DNA of 64,000 bases, taken from Girardinichthys multiradiatus (Eukaryota; Chordata; Actinopteri; Cyprinodontiformes; Goodeidae). This document shows positions 24,000-36,600 of this stretch, one piece after another. The position numbers were made by a program, and so were the translations under genes. The stretch's first letter is position 1. The number at the start of each line of letters is the position of its first letter. The stretch spans positions 19,877,119-19,941,118 of the forward strand of contig NC_061808.1 of the NCBI RefSeq assembly GCF_021462225.1, read 5' to 3'. The notes beneath the pieces are model-generated. The model made no database searches, was not told where the DNA came from, and saw only the letters and a program-made list of their open reading frames with translations.

Positions 24000-26425
24000 T
24001 GTTTATTGGTCTGACTTTAGATATGTTTAGGTGAGTACACATTTTATTTTAGTAATTGTTTCTTGCTTTTTAAGACCAACTTACTACTGCCCTTATTTAA
24101 ATTAAACATTCTTTTGTCTTTACTGTTTTGAGAAGTGTCTAAGAGAAATTTGTCTTTGTGTCACTTCATATCTTTTGCCATATTTACCAATTTAAAGTCC
24201 TAGACACTTTTGTCAATTAAACAACATAGGAAATGATTCACAAAAATACTTCAATTATATTTAATTTAAAAAGCTGTTATGAGTGTCAATATTTGTAGAA
24301 AAACAAGATTTGTAATATTTTTCCCACTATGCAAGAGTTTAAAATGTGGACTTTCAAATAGTTTCTTTCAACTGCCTAAAGGAAAATATATTTTTACGAG
24401 TATTTGTACCTTTCATTGACACATCTTTATCAGGGTGCCAACAGAGGGTCCTATATGCTGTCATGTGGAGCTTGCCAAAAAGATGATCATATTACATGGC
24501 ATGATTACACGGTATGATGTGGCATTTTGAAACATCTGGACACTTTTGGCCACCATCATGCCTCTCCTGGCTTGTTTCTGCCTAATATATTTGGAGTTGA
24601 TTAGTATAACTAATTTACTAACACTTGCATGGTTGTTAAAGTGGTCTGTTATTTATAAGTAAATCAGGGACAAGAGGTGAACAAGGATTGAACGTAGCTT
24701 TCGAAACGTCTATAAAAATGTACACTGTGACAATGGTAATAAGAGGACGTGCACAATTTTGTGTCATTAGAATGTGCAACTTTCACCAAAGGAAATTGAT
24801 GTGTGTAACAACAGATGTCAGTTGACCCAAAATGCTGAATAGACAATTAAATGCAGTTTTGCAATACATTGGATGAAATTTGTTGCTTCTGCCCCCAAAA
24901 AACAATGAAATCTATAAAATGCTTGAACGTTCAATAAATTATTTTCAGTGTGTTTTTTTGACTTGAAATCTAAACTCGATGTTCAGTCAAATTTAAAGAT
25001 ATTTCTGAACGGTTAATAAAACTGCAATAGTTTTCTTGCCAAACATAAGATATGAATGGTCTTAAAACTTAAAACTGATTCTGGCACCGTCCAATACACA
25101 CTTAATGATGCTTTCAGTAGGCCACACTTTTCAGATTTTGATTTGTTAAATCACTATTTTTTTAAGTTACTATTATTTTCCTTTGACTTAACAAATATGC
25201 ACCACTCTGTGCTGATCTATCCCAAAAAAATGACTGTAATGCAGTGTTTGCTAGTATCAAACATGCTCCAGAACGTATAGCTTTATTACATTGTGGGATG
25301 CTCTTTGCTTAAAGAAAACGCCAGTGGCTTGTAGAAGGAAATGAATAAATATGCTGATCACAAAGATGCAGTTTCATAATAGGAAATGTTTTGCATCTAG
25401 ACATGAAGTCATATAAAAGTTGTTGGGCAGGGGCTAGTTCCTGAATGTCAAGTGTTTGTGAAATTGTGGTGTTGCCCAAGACCAGATTTTCTTTTATTAA
25501 TTTTTTGTTCTTCTGTTAAAGAGAGGTTGCATCAAGCCTGTAAGGTAAGAAGATAATTTTCAAAACAGTAACATTCTATTTTTATTTAAAAAAATGTATT
25601 TTACAATAATCAAGCTCAATATAATCTTAGTTTTAAAAGAGTAACCAGAATATTTATCCGCTCATCTCTAAGTCTGAGTCAGTGAAATGTTCTGCTCAGT
25701 GCTTTTTTAATCATGGTGGTGAACATTTTATAGTACTTTACAAATTGGATCTTCATACAAAATTGCCCCAAGGTTTTCGTATTGGTTAAAAAGTTACTTT
25801 GCAAAACTTTGTAGAATTTGAAGAAGGGTTAAATAGTTGTATTGGAAAGTTTGATAAATGGTGGAAGAGGCATAATATAAGCTTCCATGGTCAGAGGTCA
25901 AGTTCTCAAACAAACTTCCTTTTGATCTACATTTTCCTCTAGGTCTTTTGGCATGTTCAGCCTTTGTATAAATAAAGTTTATATACATCTGCTTTCCAAA
26001 AATGATACATATTGAAAGCTCCTCTGTTTATCTTATAAGATCTGTTTTTCAAATTATTTTGTGTGTATGTTGTAAAACAAAATGAAATGCCCTATCATGC
26101 TCCATCTTTAATGATTGATCAAAATGTCAACATGCGTCCAGTTTGCAGTCCAAGGCCACACAGTCCATTTTCTTCCTAGCAATTACTGGATCCGCATGGA
26201 GCATGGATCCTTTGGAGATTTAGGATATAAAACCATTTTTATATTTGTTTATTAATCTCTGCATAGCAGGTCAGAATTTGTTGATGTTCAGGTAAGAGGG
26301 CAACATATTTCAGCCATGGGGAGAACAAAAAATACTAATTAATAATCCAAAAGGGGTTAATTCCTTTTCAGCATTAATCACATGTACAAAATGCTGTGAG
26401 CTACAAAACATTTTAGGGGAACAGA
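24000..26425. other. intergenic sequence upstream of the SRCR receptor
   Basis: AT-rich (long A/T runs), no supported frame. The receptor promoter should lie at its right end. Confidence 0.45.
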
Positions 26426-26440
26426 AACTTCCTCTTTTTA
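26426..26440 (-). promoter_or_regulatory. PU.1/ETS-like site upstream of the SRCR receptor
   Basis: The plus strand reads acttcctcttttt, which is AAAAAGAGGAAGT on the minus strand and matches the PU.1 (Spi1) consensus of an A-rich flank plus GAGGAAGT. It lies about 55-65 bp before the receptor start codon. PU.1 sites close to the start are typical of TATA-less myeloid promoters. The transcription start is not known, and a possible splice acceptor (ttttgcag, ending near 26465) sits between the site and the ATG, so this could also lie in an intron. Confidence 0.35.
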
Positions 26441-26491
26441 TTTACATTTCTGGTGCCTTTTGCAGGATTTGGCCTCCTCTGAAGATATAAT

Positions 26492-26847
26492 ATGGAAAAA
26501 CAGCATTTTCTTTTCCTTTTAATAATAGGTGAGTTTTTTTTTTACTTAGTTTGTATTAACCTCTCAGGGAATGTTTTACATTATAAGTATAGCACAGTAA
26601 AATATTTGTTTGCTCCCATGTGAAGTCTTAACAGAGAGAGGAAACATAAGAGAGTGAGTTTATTTAAAACAGATTTTTATTGTTTACATTTATATAGTTT
26701 TGTCTTTTTCAGTGCTGTTGGAAAAGTAATGAATTTTCTAAACTGCCGCACTTTCTTTTATGGATGATTGTTGTATATCAACACACTTAATTATTTAAAT
26801 TATATTTAATTACCCTTCAGGTCTGCTGAGCTTACCACTACTTACAG
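26492..26847 (+). CDS. SRCR receptor exons 1-2: signal peptide
   Basis: Exon 1 (26492-26528) starts at the ATG and ends ATAATAG before gtgagt. Exon 2 (26821-26847) is a 27-nt microexon between ttcag and gtcagt. Joined, they encode a short charged start, a hydrophobic core ([15 protein letters not shown]) and a TE/CE cleavage region, a normal secretory signal. The 27-nt exon is too short for gene finders and is easily missed. Confidence 0.85.
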
Positions 26848-27582
26848 GTCAGTGAATTCTAAGTATAGATGCCTGGATATGCATGTACATCTTATTAAAG
26901 AGGTATCTTTGCTGTCTTTGTCCATCAGTTGTTTTTTACTGGTTACCTTTCGTTTCCAGAATGTGAGAAAATTAGGCTGGTTGGGCCTTCACGTTGCGCT
27001 GGCAGAGTGGAGATCAATCACCAGGACAGCTGGGGCACCATTTGTGATGATCACTGGAGCATTGCCAACGCTGAGGTGGTGTGCCGAGAGTTAAATTGTG
27101 GCACAGTCATGGAGGCCAAAAAAGGTGCGTTCTTTGGAGAAGGCAGGGACGAGATCTGGTTGGATGACGTGCAGTGCACTGGGCAAGAGACCTCCATCAT
27201 CAAGTGCCCACACAAGCCTTTCGGGAATAATAATTGTGGGCATAGTGAAGATGCTGGGGTTGTATGCTCAGGTAAGCCTTACTATATTTGATATGCATCA
27301 CAAATGTTACTTGTATGTGCTTTTTTTAATAAGAGTTGAATAAATACATCTTACACATGTGTGTAAGTGTTACAGGAATATAAGTTTAAAGTCATCATGG
27401 TCTAAATCAGTTCACTGGAATAGTGCTTATCAGTGGCTACACTATCTGGGTGAAGATATGTCAGTCAGGATTGTTAGAGCATGGACCTTGAGCTCCTTCC
27501 TTGCATTACAATTCCAGATATCACTAACTATTTGGTCTACATGCCGAGTCAGTACACCTCTGGGGATCTGTAGTCTTTTAAA

Positions 27583-27631
<49 letters not shown>

Positions 27632-30600
27632 TACAGTACAGACCAAAAGTTCAGACACACCTTCTCATTCAAAGAGTTGTCTTTATTTTCATGACTATGA
27701 ATATTGTAGCTTCACACTGAAGGCATCAAAACCATGAATTAACACATGTGGAATTATATACTGAACAAAAAAGTTTGAAACAACTGAAAATATGTCTTAT
27801 ATTCTAGGTTCTTCAAAGTAGCCACCTTTTGCTTTGATTACTGCTACGTACACTCTTGGCATTCTGTCGATGAGCTTCAAGAGGTAGTCACCTGAAATGG
27901 TTTTCACTTCACAGGTGTGCCCTGTCAGGTTTAATAAGTGGGATTTCAAGCCTTATAAATGGGGTTGGGACCATCAGTTGTGTTGTTCAGGAGGTGGATA
28001 CAGTACATAGCTGATAGTCCTACTGAATAGACTGTTAGAATTTGTATTATGGCAAGAAAAAAGCAGCTAAGTAAAGAAAAACGAGTGGAAATCATTACTT
28101 TAAGAAATGAAGGTCAGTCATTCCGAACAATTGGGAAAACTTTGAAAGTGTCCCCAAGTGCAGTCGCAAAAACCATCAAGCGCTACAAAGAAACTGGCTC
28201 ACATGAGGACCGCCCCAGGAAAGGAAGACCAAGAGTCACCTCTGCTGCGGACAATAAGTTCATCCGAGTCACCAGCCTCAGAAATCGCAGGTTAACAGCA
28301 GCTCAGATTAGAGAACAGGTCAATGCCACACAGAGTTCTAGCAGCAGACACATCTCTAGAACAACTGTTCAGAGGAGACTGTGTGAATCAGGCCTTCATG
28401 GTAAAATAGCTGCTAGGAAACCACTGCTGAGGACAGGCAACAAGCAAAAGAGACTTGTTTGGGCTAAAGAACACAATAAATGGACATTAGACCAGTGGAA
28501 ATCTGTGCTTTGGTCTGATGAGTCCAAGTTTGAGATCTTTGGTTCCAACCACCGTGTCTTTGTGTGGCGCAGAAGAGGTGAACGGATGGACTCTACATGC
28601 CTGGTTCCCACCATGAAGCATGGAGGAGGAGGTGTGATGGTGTGGGGGTGCTTTGCTGGTGACACTGTTGGGGATTTATTCAAAATTGAAGGCATACTGA
28701 ACCAGCATGGCTACCACAGCATCTTGCAGCGGCATGCTATTCCATCCGGTTTGCGTTTAGTTGGACCATCATTTATTTTACAACAGGACAATGACTCCAA
28801 ACACACCTCCAGGCTGTGTAAGGGCTATTTGACCAAGAAGGAGAGTGATGGGGTGCTGTACCAGATGACCTGGCCTCCACATTCACCGGACCTGAACCCA
28901 ATCGAGATGGTTTGGGGTGAGCTGGACCGCAGAGTGAAGGCAAAATGGCCAACAAGTGCTAAACATCTCTAGGAACTCCTTCAAGACTGTTGGAAAACCA
29001 TTTCAGGTGACTACCTGTTGAAGCTCATCAACAGATCATAACAAAAGGTGGCTACTTTGAAGAACCTAGAATATCAGACATATTTTTATATATTTATATA
29101 TATACACATATGTCTTCAAGTTCCAGTGACCACAGTACATAGCATTGTTAAAAAATATGAAACATTCCACAATGGAAAATTTCAGAGGATGTGGTAGGAA
29201 GTCAAAAAGGGACACCTGGACTGCCAAGGGCAGTGGTGCAAAAGAAATAATCCAAAGGACTATGACCAAGGTCATCCTGAATACAGCATTTATTTGGCAT
29301 AGAAAAAGGAGAAGAATTAAACCCCATTAAATTAAATTAAGCATTAAACATCCCCACAGTTAACCATGGAGGTCTGAACAGAATGATTTTGTTTTTTTGG
29401 CATATGTTCTGATATGTTTTTCTTATTTTGTCATCATTAATTACAGTATACTGCAGAACCATGTAATGCTTTCATAAATTTCAAAACGACCCTTGTCAGT
29501 TCGCCCCTTTGCTTGTGGTGACATTTTATGCCTACATGTTGCCATTTTGTCCCTTCCTACTTTCATCTCATGTAAACATGTAAACAGCACATGTTATACA
29601 CCTGCAAACCAATGCATATCCATTCATTTAACTTACAGTAAGGTGTTTTAATGACTTGAGATAGTCACAAAAGTGCTCAAATTTTACATATCTATTAATC
29701 AAAATTATATATTATTTTCTGTAAACTTTGTATTATACCCTCCTTACTTTTGATTCTGATCCTTTTTTAGGCCAGTTGGCTCTAAAGACAAATGAAAGAT
29801 TAGGTCCCCCTCACCAAACAGAAATAACTATGATAAACCTACTGTTGTAGATATTTACAGTGGCTGGTAAAAGTATTCATACCCCTTGAACTTTTCCACA
29901 CGTCACATTGCAACCACAAACATGATTTTTTTTATTTTTATATTATGTGAAATACCAACACAATGTGGTATACACTTGTGGAGTGGAATAAAAATTATAC
30001 ATGATTTAAAACATTTTTTACAAATATAAAAATGAAAAAGTGCAGTGTGTAAAAGTATTCAGTCCCCTTTACTCTGAGTGCAACCAGTTGCCTTCAGAAG
30101 TTGCCCGATGATTGCTAATGACTAAATAGAGTCCACCTGTGTGTAATCTAATCTCAGTACAAATACAGCTGCTCTGTGACGGCCTCAGAGGTTGGTTAAA
30201 ACAATATTGGGCAGCAAACAGCATCTTGAAGTCCAAGGAACACACCAGACAAGTCAGGGATAAAGTTGTGGAGAAGTTTTAAAGCAGGCTTAGGCCATAA
30301 AAAGATTTCCCAAGCTTTGAACATTTCATGGAGCACTGTTCAATCCATCATCTGGAAATGGAAAGAGTAGGGCAAATCTGTAAATCTACCAAGACAAGAC
30401 CGTCCACCTAAACGTACAGGGAGAACAAGGAGAGCACTGATCAGAGATGTAGCCAAGAGCCCCATGGTGACTCTGGACGAACTGCAGAGATCTACAGCTC
30501 AGGTGGGGGAATCTGTCCACAGGTCAACTATTACTTATGCACTGCACAAATGTGGTCTTTATGGAAGAGTGGCAAGAAGAAAGCCATTGTTAAAAGAAAA

Positions 30601-33600
30601 CCATAAGAAGTCCCGTTTGCAGTTTGCCAGAAGCCATGTTGGGGACACAGCAAACATGTGGAAGAAGGTGTTTTGGTCAGAGACCAAAATTGAACTTTTT
30701 GGCCAAAATGCAAAATGCTATTTGTGGTGGAAAACTACCACTACACATCCTTCTGAACACACCATCCCCACTGTCAAATATGGTGGTGGCACCATCATGC
30801 TCTGGGGGTGCTTCCCTTCAGCAGGGAAAGGGAAGGTGGTCAGAGTCGATGGGAAGATGGATGGAGCCAAATACAGGACAATCTTGGAAGAAAACCTGTT
30901 GAAATCTGCAAAAGACTTGAGACTGGGGGGGAGGTTCACCTTCCAGCAGGACAACCAACCCTAACCAAAAAGTCAGGGCTACAATGGAATGGTTTAAACC
31001 AAAACACATTCATGTGTTAGAATGGCTCAGTTAAAGTCCAGACCTAAACCCAATCGAGAATCTGTGGCAAGATCTGAAAACTGCTGTTCACAAATGCTCT
31101 CCATCTAATTTGACTGAGTTTGAGCTGTTTTGCAAAGAATGGGAAAGATTTTCAGTCACTAGATGTGCAAAGCTGGTAGAGACATACCCTAAAAGACTTG
31201 CAGTTGTAGTTGCAGCAAAAGGTGGCTCCACAAACTATTGAATCCGGTTGGCTGTCTGCTGTATGAACAATGCCCTTCTGAGTTTTTCATTTGTAAAACA
31301 AAAAGAAATCATGTATAATTTTTGTTCCACTTCACAATTGTATACCACTTTGTGTTGGTCTTTCACATAAAATTCCAATAAAATATATATTATGTTTGTG
31401 TTTGTAATGTGACAACGTGGAAACGTTCAAGGGGTATGAATACTTTTACAAGGCGCTGTATTGGAGTAAATAGACACCCCTTTCAGTAAACTGAAAGTAC
31501 ATTATGAAGATTTACTTGAAATCGTTAGCTTTCAAGGCAGTACCCATCGGCTTATATAAACTCATGCATGGTTTCCTATTGTTTTTACTATTCTTGTTAT
31601 CCTGCATATTGTTTATTTGTTGTATTTAGAACATGTTCGGATCGTCAACGGAACCGATCGTTGTAACGGCAGAGTGGAGCTCTTCCATGACGGCCAGTGG
31701 AAACGAGTGTGCAGCAGTGACTGGGGTAAGGAAGCAGCTGACGTGGTGTGCTTGGAGATCAGTTGTGGGTCGCCTGTTGTTCAGTCTGCAACACAATACT
31801 TTGGAGAGGGGAAGGGCCTGTATGGTATCAAAGCCAACTGTGCTGGGAATGAGACCTCCATCTCTAAGTGCATGCTACAAGAATTCAGAGAAACCTGCAT
31901 TGATGCTACCATCACCTGCACGAGTAAGTTAAATGATATCTCACGTTTTACCACAAATTTGCTTCAATTTTAATATTAACATAGCTCCTTTCTTGTGTGC
32001 TTAAATAAAAATATCAAACTTTCTTTTACAAAACTTCACAGACAGCAAGCCAATCCGGCTTATAAATGGGACAAATCGGTGTTCTGGTCGAGTAGAAGTT
32101 TATTATGAGGGACAGTGGGGAACCGTTTGTGATGACAAATGGGGTATGCAAGAAGCAGCTGTAACGTGCCGAGCGATGAACTGTGGGAACGCTCTTACAG
32201 TCAAGTACAAGGCATTCTTTGGCAGGGGACATGATCAGGTCTGGTTGGATGATATTGACTGCACTGGTCATGAGAAGTCCCTATCTGAATGCCCACATAG
32301 AGGTTTTGGAGAGCATGACTGTGACCACCATGAAGATGCTGGTGTTGTGTGCTCAGGTAACACGTGCTCTAATCTTTTTGTCTTTGATATATGCACAGGT
32401 CATTTTAGATAAATCGGACACATACCTCTTTAACTGTTTGCTTTCCAGAGACTGTGAGACTGATTAATGGGACCGACAGGTGTTCTGGCAGAGTGGAGGT
32501 CTTCCACAATGGTCGCTGGGGAAAGATCTGCAGTAACAGTTGGAGTCCTACAGATGCTGCAGTTCTCTGTAAAGAACTCAGTTGTGGAACACCAAAGAAA
32601 TCCCAAGAAGTCTTCACTTTTGGCGACAGCACGCTGGCAGGGTTTATTAGTAGATGCTCTGGTAATGTGAGCTCTATCAGCCAGTGTGTGGTGGACGAAC
32701 ATGTCGGGAGATGTGATGGTGTCTCTGTTGCATGTACAGGTAAACAAGCAAAATTTTCTTAATTAAAGAATCTGAGTTTCCTAGTCTGACCTGTTTAGAA
32801 AATGACTCTTTGGTGGTTGAGTCTTTTTTACAGCATTATTCTTAACGAGACATCTACCATTGTAAAAGCTAAATTTGATCTTTGTTAGACCTTAGTATGG
32901 TGTGCATGGGCTCACAATAAAGGTTTGTACAATTCTTGCTTCCAGATTTTGGTTAACATTCTGATGGCTTCCCCTCAGAATTTCATTATTTCCAATACAT
33001 AAAACAATACAAACTCAAAATTGTTCAAGTAGTTCACCAAACACTATATTGATCATTTCTTAGCTCTGACACTTGCACGGCATAGTTGTTTACTCTGTCA
33101 ATACTTTCTTCTCCAAAAATATTTTCTTCTATTCTTCTATTTAATCAGCAGTTGCTCTGTATGATCTCAAGAAACAAGAAAAAATGCTAATTATAAAATT
33201 AATAATATAATAATGAGGAAAATAATAAAACACAAAATCAGGTGTTGGCCTAAGAAACAACCAAAAAAGGCAGTATTCCTTAATGAATTGTTTTAATTGA
33301 ACATAAATAGAAAATACAGTAACCCAAGAATGACCACTTTTTTATCAGAATGAATAAAAATGTAGTCTTAATCCTCTTCCAGCAGGGGGAGAAATTAAAA
33401 TAGACATAAAAAAGTTATTTTGTGATTCTGAAATTGGAAGCAGGTTGTGTTGCTTAATGTAAGTAAAGCATTTCACATTGTTCTGAATGTTTCAACAGAT
33501 TTTTTAAGTGCAAGTTTCATGTGATTCAGAATGGGTTTAATCCTCTAAGAGGGTTATTATTTAGTAACGGACTGAGTTTGTTCTCATTTGGCAATTAATA

Positions 33601-36600
33601 ACTCTTGTACTTCAAATATGACTTTTCCTTAGGTAGTCCACCACTTAGGGTTGTTAATGGTACTGACCGATGCTCTGGCAGAGTGGAGGTTCTGCATGAT
33701 GGCCAGTGGGGAACAGTGTGTGATGATGACTGGGACCTCAAAGATGCTCAGGTTGTGTGCATTGCCTTGGACTGTGGAACCGCTCAGACAGCTAAAACAG
33801 CGGCCTACTTCGGCCAAGGCCAAGGAAACATCTGGCTAGATGATGTCAATTGCTTTGGCAATGAGTCATCCCTTTTGCATTGCCTACGTCCTCCTTTCGG
33901 AGTAAATAACTGTGGCCATGGGGAAGATGCTGGGGTGATTTGTTCAGGTATCTATGTTACCAGCTGTTTCAAGGTGCGATCATCAAAGTTTAAATTAGTC
34001 AAATAAATTGTTTCACACCTAACAAACTCTACTATATTTTCTAGCTAACCTTAGATTGATCAATGGCACTGACATGTGCTCTGGCAGGCTCGAAGTCTAC
34101 CATGGTGGCCACTGGTCACCGATATTCAATGTCAACTTTGGTATGGGTGAAGCTTCAGTGGTGTGCAGAGAGATGAATTGTGGAGATGCTGTAAAGGCTT
34201 CAGGATCATTTGGTCAAGGCCAAGAGCTCAGAGGCTTAAAGATTACTTGTAGTGGCACAGAGCACTCTGTCACTCAGTGCACACTGAGAGAGTATACCAG
34301 AACCAGAAATGATCGTATTGAAGAGGCATCCATCCAATGCTCTGGTATGTGCTGTGTCAAATTCTAAAAATTTGGGTTTTAACATTTAACTTGTATTCTC
34401 AGTCTTAAATTACCGCTATATGTTTTCTGTAATTTCCAGGAATTGTGAAGTTAGCTGATGGGCCCCATCACTGTGTTGGAAGAGTGGAGTTTTATGATAA
34501 AGGCCAGTGGGGAACTGTGTGTGGGGAGTCCTGGGACATAAATGATGCAATGGTGGTGTGCAAACAGCTGAACTGTGGGAGGGCTCATAAAATTACCAGA
34601 ATGTCTGAGTATGGCCGTGGCACAGGACAGACATGGATTGAACAAATTGAATGCAGTGGAAGGGAGTCTACACTCTCTCAATGCCAACAAAGACCGTTTA
34701 GAGACAAAACCTGCAACACAACTGCTATAGCTGGTGTGATTTGCACAGGTAATAATAAAAGACAGCAAATTGCTGTGATGGATGGTTTCTTTCCCTTTTT
34801 TCAATCTCACATTTTGGTTATAAATTCTACACCTTGTCTCCTGGATTTAGTGCACATTAAAAGCATCTGAATATTTTACTTTTGATTAGATATTGTCTGC
34901 TGTATGGCTACTTGTGTGAATTATCTTCACAGGGAGTTTGGAGGTCCGGTTGGCTAATGGCAAGGACGAGTGCTCTGGAAGAGTTGAGGTCCGTCATGGT
35001 GAAACGTGGCAAACAGTTTGTGATGCAGCCTGGACAGAAAGTAAGGCAGAGGTGGCATGTCAGTTGCTGGAGTGTGGTCATGCTTTGAATGCTCCTGGTG
35101 GTGCCATTTTTGGTCAAGGCAATGGAACTGTGGTGGAGAGCAATTCATGTTTCAACAACTTGACTTCTCTTCAAAAATGCTCAGTGAATGGTTTCAGAAG
35201 ATCAACGTGTGGACATGGGCAGGATGCTGGAGTAATGTGTGCAGGTAAGGTTTTTATAAACAATGTCATATTTTGTTGTACATTCAAGAGCACTTCAAGA
35301 GCACTTTCAGCCACTGTTGTCCAGGACCTTTTTCATTTGTCATATTCAATATCCGATGACCACAGGAGAGGGCTGGAATGTCGAAGGAGCAGTAAGCTGA
35401 GAGCTTTGCTTTTGGACTCAGCTCTTGTTTTACCATGACAGGCTGGAGCAATATGCTTATTACTGCAGACAAGGCCCCAATCTGCCTAACCATCGCATGC
35501 ACTATCATACCATCACTTGTGAACAAGACACCGAGGTATTTGAACTCCTCCGTTTGAGGCAGAGACTAACCCCCACCTGGAGGGAGCACTCCATTTTTTT
35601 CTCTGATTGGGAGATAGGACTCTCATCTCAGCTGCTTGACTGGGAATGGTACATTGCACCCTGAAGGTCATGACTTCAAGATACAAACAAAACACAATCA
35701 TCTGTAAAAAGCAAAGAACCTTCATTATTACACCTTGAGATTGTATCCATTAACACCAAAAACAAGGTGTGTGACAGGCAATCAGTAATAGGAACAACTT
35801 CAACTTTGTGCAGCACCACATTGTCCTGAAGCACCTCCAACAAAATGCTTCAAAGTAAAGGTTGAAAGCCTTTTCCAGATTCACAAAACAAATCTTGACT
35901 GGACAACCAATGTCCCATGATCCCTTGCAATTCTGCGAGGGTAAAGATCTGATCAAATATTTTATGGCCAGGACAAATGCCATACTGCTCCTTCTGAATC
36001 AGAAGAAAAACAATCCTCTGAACCATCCTATCCAGCAAATTAGAGTAAACTTTGTGTGATCCCTTGATGGTTGGACCACACTCTCAAGATTTCTGAATCC
36101 ACCATTGTGAAAGAAATCTATGATAAAAGAGGTTCTGAATTTTTTTAATCTGATATTAAACTATATTGAACTTCTGCAAATATAATAAAACCTGAGTTCA
36201 AACCTTTAATGTTTACTTTACAAGTTAGTGTTTAATCACTTTTAAAGACTCTTTTTTTTTTTTTTTTTTTTTTTACCCGTGAAAGGGTTTATCATGGTTT
36301 GTTTGAAAAGTTGTGTCTCTTTCAGTGTGTATTCAGATTGTACTGAAAATTTTTCTGGTTTTGTGCAGCCCAGCTGCGGTTGATTGGTGGCTCAGGCCAG
36401 TGCTCTGGCAGAGTGGAGATCTTCTACAAAGGCCAATGGGGTACCGTGTGTGATGATGACTGGGAAATCAAGAATGCTGATGTGGTGTGTAGACAGCTTG
36501 GCTGTGGTCATGCTGTCTCTGCCCCCACCAGTGCTCATTTTGGTAGAGGCTCCGGTCCAATATGGATGGATAATGTTGATTGTACAGGCCAAGAAGCTGC

